This document shows, one piece after another, positions 1 through 7,154 of a stretch of 30,714 nucleotides of DNA (positions are counted from its first letter, which is position 1; each line of letters begins with the position of its first letter). The translations under genes were made by a program, and so were the position numbers. Below the pieces are notes generated by a model, which had not been told where the DNA came from, searched no databases, and worked only from the letters and a program-made list of their open reading frames with translations. The DNA is from Bacteroidota bacterium (GTDB lineage: Bacteria; Bacteroidota; Bacteroidia; Bacteroidales; Paludibacteraceae), in assembly GCA_023459355.1 (NCBI GenBank), contig JAEWUM010000043.1:1-30714 (forward strand). Reading direction: 5' to 3'.

Positions 1-36
1 CAAAAGCACAATTATCCTGACTGATTTCATCTGTTA

Positions 37-2229
37 TTATATGAGTCTTTTTGCCTGAATTACTTTCTTGCCCGAAATATACTCAAAAGAATCGAGACCC
101 TGTTGGTTTATTTTGATCTTACTTTTAGTCAGGATTGATTTTTTTCCAAAGGTTGAAATAGTAATCTCAGTCCTAATCTCAATTTTAGAGGTATCAAGCA
201 AATGATCAATTTTTTCTACTTTCTCACAATAATCCGCCTTCAGAAAATTAAAAAATGGTGCTGTGAAGTCGTTTAGACTGCTTATCAGCTTCTTATTCTC
301 CAGTAAATGAATCGGGATATTATCATTTATCGGGATATTGGTGTCTGATAATAGTATTTTATAAGCAGATAAGAAGAAATGATAAAGCAACGATTTCCGG
401 TTTCCGTAGAACGCTGTAAAATAGAACATCATGTTGTCGCAGGTGTAGTAAGCAACTGCATCTGTTTCCCGGCTGTGGAGGTATTTGTAGTTAAATGCAT
501 CGGTATACGCATCCCAATGTTCTGTCTTTTCGTTACCCTTCTCATCCCGGGTATATATTTTCAGACCGGTATCCGGTAAAATGTTGAACGCATTAAGCAG
601 GAAAGGCTGCTGACGCAGGTTGGCGACTAAGGTTTTTTCCTCAGGTCTTGAGAATTGTTCCAGACGTTTATGTTGTAAGTTGATAAAATAAGAGATGGGG
701 TAATCAACTGTTTTTGAACCGATGACCGGATAATGTTGCAGCTGAAAATGGAGGTGCGGATAAGGTGAGCGTCCTGAGTTTCCACATTGCGCCACGGCAT
801 CTCCACATTTTACGAGATCCCCCTTTTTTACTTTCACTGAACCCTTTTTAAGATGTGAGAGTTGTGAATATAAACCGGTTAAGTGTTGAATGACAAGGCT
901 GTTCCCCCAGTTATTGGTCGTGTTGACTTCTCCAATAGCATTGTCTTCTATATGATCGACGATATCCACGATGAACCCATCGGCAGGAGCCGTAACCGGT
1001 TTTCCGTAGCAATAATAATCTTCACATGTCAGACCGGCTGATTTGTAGGATTTTCCTTCTTCATCCATAATCATGAAATCAAATGCTTTGCCCCATTCAT
1101 CTTTGTGGGTAAATGCGCCATCATGTCCCTGGGTTACTGTCCATTCTCCCCAGAATGGCAGTTGCACCGGATGGTACAAAAACCGGTTCAGCCGTTCTTT
1201 GTTGTTCAAATAAGCATATAAATTCGTTTCAGGTGAATAATGCTGAATGGGCGTGAGAATCAATTTCTTCTGATTGTTCCGCTGTTGCAGGAAATGCACG
1301 AACAGGATGGTGATGATAGAGTAGGGAAGCGAAAAAACCGGAAGTTGTATCAAACTAAAGAGCTTAGTAAAAAAAACCAGCACGATGGATGTCAACGGAA
1401 CCAACAAGATGGTCCAAAAATAGGATGATTTTGATGGTATGACAAAGAATCCACCCATGGCAATGGCAACCATCATGAAATTCGCCCCAATATTATAATA
1501 GGTAATGCTGGCAGCTTCAGATCCGGAGAATTGAGCAAAGATATAAGCTGAAATAAAGCCGATTACAGACAATGAGAAAAATATACGAGAACTGATGAGT
1601 AAAGCAATGGCAATGACGATACCGGTTATCAGGTTGTTTTGGAAGAAAATAGAACTTAATGAACGCAAATAAATTTCGAGTAAACTGTTTAATTCCCAGG
1701 ATTCAATGTATTGGTAAATAGAGAGCAGTGAATTTCCGCCTACTGAATACAATTCGTTAATCCAGAAAATGTTACGTTGGGTCAGACCAAGATTCTCATA
1801 CAGGGAGGATGGAAGCACGACAAACCAGAAAGCCAAAATAAACGGGATACTCAGATAGGGTAGACCATATTTAAACAGCCACCCTCCCAGTGCAACCGAT
1901 AATATCAGCGTAAGCACCGACGAAAGTGCGAGCAGGGTAAAAAAAACGATACCCGGGTCGAAGAAAGTCCCCAGGCCAATACCGGTTATTAAAGCGTTGA
2001 AGCTTAACACGCCATTGCGTAACTGAACCTTATCGAAACCTAAGGAATTAGCCAGCAAAACAGCAATAAGTACCGCGATCAGTCCACTCAATCCTGCATA
2101 GAAATTGAGGAAAGTAGCCAACATGACGGCTATTGCCATGAAACGGTTATTCAGAAAAAAGATAATGGAATAACTGTTTAAGATGGCGGGGAGAATTGTT
2201 TCACGGGTGTTTTTAAATGTATCTTTCAA
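37..2229 (-). CDS. Urea-transporter domain fused to M23 (LytM-type) peptidase
   Basis: This 730-residue protein has two recognisable parts. Residues about 1-315 are a string of hydrophobic segments resembling the UT (urea transporter) family, including the stretch LRNGVLSFNALITGIGLG, typical of urea channels. Residues about 345-515 resemble the M23 zinc metallopeptidase (LytM/DD-endopeptidase) fold: a His about 366 and Asp about 378 in THKDEWGKAFDF, a GKPVTAPADG beta-hairpin and the PHLHFQL motif about residues 489-495, which supply the expected zinc ligands and catalytic His. The last 200 or so residues match nothing I recognise. It is the distal gene of the minus-strand block, 89 bp after the decarboxylase, with a palindrome in the gap. 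By family knowledge it would pass urea or a small amide and cut or bind peptidoglycan peptides; the side of the membrane on which the M23 domain sits is not clear. No urease gene lies nearby. Domain calls are fairly sure; the joint role is unknown. Confidence 0.85.
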   Translation of the reverse strand: MKDTFKNTRETILPAILNSYSIIFFLNNRFMAIAVMLATFLNFYAGLSGLIAVLIAVLLANSLGFDKVQLRNGVLSFNALITGIGLGTFFDPGIVFFTLLALSSVLTLILSVALGGWLFKYGLPYLSIPFILAFWFVVLPSSLYENLGLTQRNIFWINELYSVGGNSLLSIYQYIESWELNSLLEIYLRSLSSIFFQNNLITGIVIAIALLISSRIFFSLSVIGFISAYIFAQFSGSEAASITYYNIGANFMMVAIAMGGFFVIPSKSSYFWTILLVPLTSIVLVFFTKLFSLIQLPVFSLPYSIITILFVHFLQQRNNQKKLILTPIQHYSPETNLYAYLNNKERLNRFLYHPVQLPFWGEWTVTQGHDGAFTHKDEWGKAFDFMIMDEEGKSYKSAGLTCEDYYCYGKPVTAPADGFIVDIVDHIEDNAIGEVNTTNNWGNSLVIQHLTGLYSQLSHLKKGSVKVKKGDLVKCGDAVAQCGNSGRSPYPHLHFQLQHYPVIGSKTVDYPISYFINLQHKRLEQFSRPEEKTLVANLRQQPFLLNAFNILPDTGLKIYTRDEKGNEKTEHWDAYTDAFNYKYLHSRETDAVAYYTCDNMMFYFTAFYGNRKSLLYHFFLSAYKILLSDTNIPINDNIPIHLLENKKLISSLNDFTAPFFNFLKADYCEKVEKIDHLLDTSKIEIRTEITISTFGKKSILTKSKIKINQQGLDSFEYISGKKVIQAKRLI

Positions 2230-2268
2230 GTTTTATTTTTTTTAGATCTGTCAGGTTCTTTTGTTATT

Positions 2269-2303
2269 CAGACCTGTCAGGTTTTTAAAACCAGACAGGT
2301 CTG
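2269..2303. repeat. 35-bp near-perfect palindrome
   Basis: The arms CAGACCTGTC and GACAGGTCTG pair exactly and enclose GGTTTT/AAAACC, broken only by one A-A mismatch and a single T at the centre. A degenerate half copy (agatctgtcaggttctttt) lies at 2244-2262. It sits between the decarboxylase stop and the start of the transporter-peptidase gene. It could be a dispersed intergenic palindrome or an mRNA hairpin that lowers expression of the last gene; a run of T on the minus-strand side is lacking, so a classic terminator is less likely. Confidence 0.7.
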
Positions 2304-2318
2304 TTAACTCGTTTATAT

Positions 2319-3665
2319 TTATTTCAAATGTCCCGGAACTTCTTCTAAAGAATCAATATACTCCATGGTTTCCGCTTTTCTTATAATATGGGTATTGTTA
2401 TCTGTGTCAATCAGCACGATGTTCGGGCGCAGGGTGATAAATTGCATCCACTGGGTCATGTTATAAGCTCCCACCTGATGTACAACCAGTTGATTCCCTT
2501 TTTCGAGTAAGGGCATCACGATGCTTTCGCGTACGATGTCGATATTCATGCATAATGGACCGTATAACACCATTTCTTCCGTTTGCTGTCCCATGGGCTG
2601 AGCCGGACTAACCTTGTGTTCATACCAGAGTGATGTAAACAAGGTGTTGAGGCCGAAGTCAAGAATGGTAGCCCGGCGTCCGTCGGATAAACGTTTGGTT
2701 GCTAATACAGTTCCCAATAGATAACCTGCATCGTCAATCAATGCACGGCCACTTTCCAGAATCAACAAAGGCAGTTCGTCCTGACTGAATCCATATCCTA
2801 AAATGACATCGGTTATGGCATCCGCAAACTGATCCAGCGAAGGTACCGTGTCTGTCCCCGGAAGATAAGCACCTTTCAGGGTGTTGGTTGAAGGAAAACC
2901 GCCACCTAAATCAAGGTATTGCAATACTTTGCCATATCGTTCTTTTACACTCCAGGCCAATTCGCAGAGATTTCTGGCAGCTGTTGCATAGGCGTTAGGT
3001 GATAACATGAAAGTGCCGATGTGGCAATGCAACCCGACTAAATCCAGGTTTGGGGAGTTGAGGATGCGAGTCAGTGCATTCCAGGCCTGACCGTTCTCGA
3101 AATTAAACCCGAACCGGTCCCATTTCGGATAGATTCCGGTATCCATATTAATGCGGATGGCTACACGGGGTCTGAGTTTGTGCTCTTCACTCAAACGAAT
3201 CAGCGCGTAAAGTTCATCGTAATGGTCGATGTGAATGAGTGAGTTGTTTTTGGCTGCTGTCACTAATTGTTCGTCGGTTTTGTCCGGACCGTTGAAAATG
3301 ATTTTATTACCCGGCACCCCGTTTTTCAGGGCTTTGTTGTATTCAAATCCAGATACAACCTCAGCCCATGAGCCCTCCTGATGAAAGATCTGACAAACTG
3401 CGTCTAAATAGTTGGTTTTATACGACCATGCAAATTGAACTTTGGGGTACCGGGTTTTAAAAATTCTGGAGGCATTTTGAAAGTTTCTTCTGATTTGTTT
3501 CTCTGAAATAACAAATAACGGAGAACCATATTCTTTTAGTAGCCCCTTTACCGAAACACTTTCGATGTGTGTAACCGGTTCATTTTCTGTTTTAGTGCCG
3601 AATTTATTCATCAACCCTGTGTTCATTTTTCGCAGGGTCGGTCTTTCGTATCTTTTCTTTTCCAT
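2319..3665 (-). CDS. LysA-like (fold type III) PLP-dependent decarboxylase
   Basis: The 448-residue protein belongs to the Orn/DAP/Arg decarboxylase group 2 family (alanine-racemase-like barrel plus beta domain). The PLP lysine is probably K83 in SYKTNY. GLHCHIGTF near residue 220, a glycine-rich phosphate loop (LDLGGGFPS), ESGRAL, and GPLCMNIDIV with the conserved C-domain cysteine near residue 370 all match the family. Such enzymes remove the alpha-carboxylate from diaminopimelate, ornithine, lysine, or a carrier-bound amino acid (BtrK). The normal lysA context (lysine genes) is missing. Instead the gene follows an ATP-grasp ligase by 12 bp, in one transcription unit with a PqqD-like gene. 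The first 25 or so residues (with YERPTLRKMNTGLMNKFG) precede the barrel and resemble the Y-x-x-P start of short Bacteroidota peptides. Later Met codons (M14, M19) could also start translation. Fold is sure; substrate is unknown. Confidence 0.88.
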   Translation of the reverse strand: MEKKRYERPTLRKMNTGLMNKFGTKTENEPVTHIESVSVKGLLKEYGSPLFVISEKQIRRNFQNASRIFKTRYPKVQFAWSYKTNYLDAVCQIFHQEGSWAEVVSGFEYNKALKNGVPGNKIIFNGPDKTDEQLVTAAKNNSLIHIDHYDELYALIRLSEEHKLRPRVAIRINMDTGIYPKWDRFGFNFENGQAWNALTRILNSPNLDLVGLHCHIGTFMLSPNAYATAARNLCELAWSVKERYGKVLQYLDLGGGFPSTNTLKGAYLPGTDTVPSLDQFADAITDVILGYGFSQDELPLLILESGRALIDDAGYLLGTVLATKRLSDGRRATILDFGLNTLFTSLWYEHKVSPAQPMGQQTEEMVLYGPLCMNIDIVRESIVMPLLEKGNQLVVHQVGAYNMTQWMQFITLRPNIVLIDTDNNTHIIRKAETMEYIDSLEEVPGHLK

Positions 3666-3677
3666 GATGTTGTTAAT

Positions 3678-4721
3678 TTAGAGTTCTCCGTTTCCGGAAA
3701 TCAGTTGAAATTCCTTGATGTCAGTAATCAAATCCCAGGCATAGCGAATGAAAATTTTTCCGACCTCATACGTTTTAAACGGTTCGACTTTCTCACCCAT
3801 AGCCATCTTAACCAAACTGGCCGGTTGGTTTTGTCCCGCTCCGGCAGTAAGGTAAATCCAGGCCGGGAAACGCGGATTCACTTCCATGATGTATGGTTTG
3901 CCGTCGTCGGTGAGCATTACTTCCAGTTCGCAACCGCCCCGCCACCTGGTTGTTTCGATGAATTTGCGGGCAAGCTCCACCAGTTTATCATCTTCTAAGG
4001 TAATGCCTGCCCATGCTTTCCCTTTGTCGGTGATATAGAGTTTCCGCATGGGAATGATGCTGATGGCATTCCCTTCGCCATCACCCAATGCTGCAATATT
4101 AATCTCTGTTCCTTTTATAAACTCCTGCATGATGATGGGTAATCCCCATTTGGCCATGATTTTGAGAAATGCTTTTTCGGCCTGATCGTAACTGCGGGCA
4201 ATTACAGCATCATAAAATTTACCTTTTACAACGATAGGATACTCCAAATCATCCTCCATTTTCTTTAACTCGCGCAGCTCATGTAATATCTTATCTTCAG
4301 GCACCAGAAATCCATGTTTTTGTCCGAATTCGAATAATTTCATTTTATCCCTGGCCTCAAACTGATTTAATTCGGGCAGGAAAGTGCGGATGCCAAGTTC
4401 ATTTAACTTGTCTCTCAGCTTAATGAAATTATAGAGTTCCGCATCGAAATTTGGAATAATCAAATCCAGTTTTTCCTGTTCATGGATGTACAGCAGCCTG
4501 GCATACAAACTATCGGTACCGCCCGAAGGATAAGGAATCTGATAGGTTTTGTCGACCAGATCGTGCATGTATAGTCCCGGCTCTAACGCTTCATAGGAAA
4601 GCCCGATGATTTTAACATCGAAATCCGTACAGTCCCGGATGGCGCGAATCACGGCAACTCCTGGTCCCGGACTGTCGATGGCATTTAATGCAGTAACGGC
4701 TATGACGATTTGTTTTTTCAT
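3678..4721 (-). CDS. ATP-grasp ligase (carbamoyl-phosphate-synthase-like)
   Basis: This 347-residue enzyme shows the ATP-grasp layout: a Rossmann-like N-terminal part (residues about 1-110), a central ATP-binding part with the lysine-bearing strand YPIVVKGKFYDA and the hinge glutamate in MQEFIKGTEIN, and the metal-binding strand CELEVMLTDDGKPYIMEVNPRF near residues 262-285 (glutamates and the ExN pair). Family members activate a carboxylate as an acyl-phosphate and join it to an amine or thiol. The gene starts 6 bp after the PqqD-like stop and ends 12 bp before the decarboxylase, so the three are almost certainly co-translated. No CarA partner or arginine/pyrimidine genes are near, which argues against a real carbamoyl-phosphate synthase. 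A role in attaching an amino acid to a peptide or carrier is an inference from the neighbours. Confidence 0.85.
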   Translation of the reverse strand: MKKQIVIAVTALNAIDSPGPGVAVIRAIRDCTDFDVKIIGLSYEALEPGLYMHDLVDKTYQIPYPSGGTDSLYARLLYIHEQEKLDLIIPNFDAELYNFIKLRDKLNELGIRTFLPELNQFEARDKMKLFEFGQKHGFLVPEDKILHELRELKKMEDDLEYPIVVKGKFYDAVIARSYDQAEKAFLKIMAKWGLPIIMQEFIKGTEINIAALGDGEGNAISIIPMRKLYITDKGKAWAGITLEDDKLVELARKFIETTRWRGGCELEVMLTDDGKPYIMEVNPRFPAWIYLTAGAGQNQPASLVKMAMGEKVEPFKTYEVGKIFIRYAWDLITDIKEFQLISGNGEL

Positions 4722-4727
4722 GTTCGG

Positions 4728-4967
4728 TTATTCGAGGATGCTGTAATCTTTTAATAAACCTGTAAACTCATCGAGGTCACGTTCAAGCAACAAACGGTCA
4801 ACATCGTAATTTTTACTGATTTCCTCAATAATTTCGGACGTTGACTTATCCTGTTTCAATAAGCTGATGATTTCCGAACCGATTCCATTTGTTGAAAATG
4901 AATCTCCGGTCGCAGGATTAAACAGAAATCCCTCGTCGCTTACGGCTATGTTCTTACGTATTCTCAT
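4728..4967 (-). CDS. PqqD-like small protein (RRE-type fold), 79 aa
   Basis: The product, from MRIRKNIAVSDEG onward, follows the PqqD pattern: short beta strands (GFLFNPATGDSFSTN), then GIGSEIISLLKQ, then the helical SEIIEEISKNYDVDRLLLERDLDEF and a final LLKDYSILE. PqqD-like domains (RiPP recognition elements) bind leader peptides and deliver them to modifying enzymes. The frame is open further upstream to an ATG at 5021, but a -7 box (4990-4998) and a -33 element (5019-5022) lie inside that extension, so the start at 4967 is chosen; it leaves a leader of roughly 15 nt. No separate short precursor peptide gene was found between it and its neighbours. PqqD-like identity is good, function inferred. 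A carrier-protein-like role is an alternative. Confidence 0.8.
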   Translation of the reverse strand: MRIRKNIAVSDEGFLFNPATGDSFSTNGIGSEIISLLKQDKSTSEIIEEISKNYDVDRLLLERDLDEFTGLLKDYSILE

Positions 4968-4989
4968 AACGGTGTTAGTTTTGTTTGAC

Positions 4990-5058
4990 GCAAATGTAAA
5001 ACTACTGAAAAATGCATCCAAATTTTTTCAGTGCAAAGCGGACAATTTTCAGTGAAAT
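4990..5058 (-). promoter_or_regulatory. PqqD-operon promoter with paired CAGT sites
   Basis: On the minus strand the -7 box TACATTTGC (4990-4998) is preceded by a 20-bp spacer and TTTG (CAAA on plus, 5019-5022), the Bacteroidota sigma-ABfr pattern. Upstream are CAGT at 5029-5032 and 5050-5053 on the plus strand, 21 bp apart, the distal one within TTTTCAGTGAAAT (5046-5058). A third TTTTTTCAGT ends at 5084, 31 bp further, inside the LRR gene. The layout matches the LytTR gene promoter at 8079-8147. LytTR proteins typically bind two direct repeats about two helical turns apart. Confidence 0.7.
5004..5032 (-). terminator. Weak hairpin after the LRR gene
   Basis: ACTGAAAAA (5004-5012) can pair with TTTTTTCAGT (5023-5032), giving an A/T-rich stem after the LRR stop codon. 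It overlaps the PqqD-like promoter, so it may instead be part of the regulatory site. Support as a terminator is weak. Confidence 0.3.
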
Positions 5059-5063
5059 TAAAA

Positions 5064-7139
5064 TCAAAGTATAATTTTTTCAGTAAACTCCCCGATTTTT
5101 ACCACGAAGATTCCCCTGACAGGAAGATGAATGTTCATTGCTTCAGCGCTTGCTTTTTGTTTGGTGATTGATAAACCATGCAAACTGTAAATTTCAATCC
5201 AATCGCCCGGAGTCAGGTTTCTAATGGATAATCCATCGCGGGTTTTAAAGCACCGGTAGGATTGTTGGAAGGGTATATCAGTCGAAGTGTTGAAATCGAC
5301 TTCTGTGATAGTTAAAAATTCTCCCCAATAGGGCGCATCGGCGTATAAAGTACGGGAACTTGTCGGTACTGTTAACGTACAGCTTGTCTTGTTGATTAAA
5401 TCTAAGGTGTAATAATCAACAACAGGTGGAAGCGTTTTAGCAACTCCTAAATTGGTTAAATTTGAACAGGCGTAAAAAGCGCCTGCCCCGATTGAATCTG
5501 TGCTTTGCGGTATTGTTAAACTGGTGAGTCCTGTACAATATTCAAAAGCGTATGCCCCAATCTTCTGAATATTTTGTGTTAGATTTATCTCTGTTAATCT
5601 GTTGCAACCGTCAAATGCTGAAAACTCAATGTGTTTTACAGCAACAGGAATGGAATATGCTCCCGCTTTGCTTAATGGGCACAAATAAAGCTGTTCCTGA
5701 TTTTTGCTGAATAAAACGCCATCTGCGGCACTGAAATATTGATTGGCATCGTCGACGGTGAATCCACTGATGGCAGTGCAATTATAAAAGGCATATTCAC
5801 CAAGATAATTGAGGGAAGCAGGAAAATGGATGTTGCCTGTAATGCCTGTACAATTGTTGAAGGCTCCCGGGTCGATACTAACCGTATTTCCGGGGATGAT
5901 AATGTTACCTGTTTTGGCTGTGGGACAAATAATGGTTCTGTCCTTTGATTTTGAATACAAAATACCATTTTCAGCCATAAAATATGGGTTGAGTGTGTTT
6001 GTAGCATACGCTCCAATCTGACTGCAACCATAAAATGCATAATATCCTATATAATCGGTTAGCTGTGGGATGGTGATGGTGCCGGTCAGTTTGGAACATT
6101 TGTAAAAAGCGTGACTTCCTATCAACTTAACAGAATTAGGGATGGTAAATGTACCTGTTTTAGCACCGGGACAAATAAACAAAGTATCAAGATTTTTGCT
6201 GTACAAGACATCATTGGAGGCTGTATAATCGGGGTTTGCGGCATTTACGGTAAAGGATTTCAGGTTATTACATTCTAAAAAGCAATATATGCCAAGATTT
6301 GTCAGGCTTGCCGGTATGGTTATGGTACCGGTTAAGTTGTAACAGCCGTAGAAACTGCCATCACCCAGTGATGTAACTCCGTTTGGGATTGTGAGGTTCC
6401 CGGAAATGCCTGAACAGTAGGCAAATGCGTAGGTACCTGTTGAAATTAATGAAGTTGGTAATGTTACAGTTGTAAGATTATAGCAGTTCTCGAAAGCTGA
6501 ATTGGCAATGTGTTTTACCGTGGCCGGGATGGCGTAACTTCCGGTTTTGGCATTCGGGCATACGAACAGCGTGTCTTGTATTTTGTTGAATAAAACACCG
6601 TTTGAGCTGCTGTATCTGGTGTTTGAGCTGTTTACTGAAAATGAATTTAATGCATAACATCCGTAGAAAGCATAGTCCCCAATTGATTTCACTTTAGCCG
6701 GAATACTTATTGAAGTCAGATTCCAGCAATAGTAAAATGCAAGTTCACCAATCGATGTGATAGTTGGAGGAAGCGTAACCATTGTCAGCGATGGTTTGTA
6801 TGATAGTAATGCAGGATTGTAAAAGGCGTAAGCCGGAAACTCATTTGCCGGATAGTTTATCTGTGTGCCGGTGTTGGTTCCGTCAGTTCCACTATAAGAA
6901 TTTATAACGGCATCGGTAAAATTCAGTGAGGATACTTTCTTTACCTGATCCCGGATGAAGGCGATGTCTCTGGCGTCAATATTTCCTGCAACCGACAGAT
7001 TAATAAGATTAGTCCGTTCACTGTCATTTAAATGAGCAGAAAGAGTTCCGGCGGTTGTTACATACACCGATTTGGAAATTTGGGCTTGTAATATAAGGAA
7101 GGATAATGCGCAAAACGACAATAAAAGTGATTTTTTCAT
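5064..7139 (-). CDS. Secreted BspA-type leucine-rich-repeat protein, T9SS tail
   Basis: The 691-residue product begins with a Sec signal peptide (MKKSLLLSFCALSFLILQAQ) and carries about a dozen LRR_5/BspA repeats of the form 'IPxxVxxIGxxAFYGCxxLT' from about residue 105 to 600. Four copies of an inserted module (for example GVLFNKIQDTLFVCPNAKTG) interrupt the repeats at near-regular distance, so the protein has a longer super-repeat. The C-terminal 75 or so residues (LTPGDWIEIYSLHGLSITKQ through FVVKIGEFTEKIIL) look like a T9SS type A sorting domain, implying export and attachment to the cell surface. BspA proteins in other species bind host or partner-cell proteins; here the ligand is unknown. 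It starts 15 bp after the LytTR gene stop with no room for its own promoter, so it is probably co-transcribed with that regulator. Confidence 0.88.
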   Translation of the reverse strand: MKKSLLLSFCALSFLILQAQISKSVYVTTAGTLSAHLNDSERTNLINLSVAGNIDARDIAFIRDQVKKVSSLNFTDAVINSYSGTDGTNTGTQINYPANEFPAYAFYNPALLSYKPSLTMVTLPPTITSIGELAFYYCWNLTSISIPAKVKSIGDYAFYGCYALNSFSVNSSNTRYSSSNGVLFNKIQDTLFVCPNAKTGSYAIPATVKHIANSAFENCYNLTTVTLPTSLISTGTYAFAYCSGISGNLTIPNGVTSLGDGSFYGCYNLTGTITIPASLTNLGIYCFLECNNLKSFTVNAANPDYTASNDVLYSKNLDTLFICPGAKTGTFTIPNSVKLIGSHAFYKCSKLTGTITIPQLTDYIGYYAFYGCSQIGAYATNTLNPYFMAENGILYSKSKDRTIICPTAKTGNIIIPGNTVSIDPGAFNNCTGITGNIHFPASLNYLGEYAFYNCTAISGFTVDDANQYFSAADGVLFSKNQEQLYLCPLSKAGAYSIPVAVKHIEFSAFDGCNRLTEINLTQNIQKIGAYAFEYCTGLTSLTIPQSTDSIGAGAFYACSNLTNLGVAKTLPPVVDYYTLDLINKTSCTLTVPTSSRTLYADAPYWGEFLTITEVDFNTSTDIPFQQSYRCFKTRDGLSIRNLTPGDWIEIYSLHGLSITKQKASAEAMNIHLPVRGIFVVKIGEFTEKIIL

Positions 7140-7154
7140 TTTTTGCTGATATGC

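Noticed and set aside
3567..3998. 143-codon plus-strand open frame opposite the decarboxylase and ATP-grasp genes
   Set aside because: It is antisense to two strongly supported genes, and its protein has no recognisable pattern.
3678..4721. Genuine carbamoyl-phosphate synthase large subunit
   Set aside because: It is about one third of the usual length, single-domain, and has no CarA partner.
37..5021. Ureolysis or arginine-to-polyamine operon
   Set aside because: Urease, agmatinase and arginase genes are absent; the LysA-like fold alone does not show arginine as substrate.
5672..6040. 122-codon minus-strand frame within the LRR gene
   Set aside because: It is a shifted frame of the LRR repeats on the same strand, with no signal or domain.
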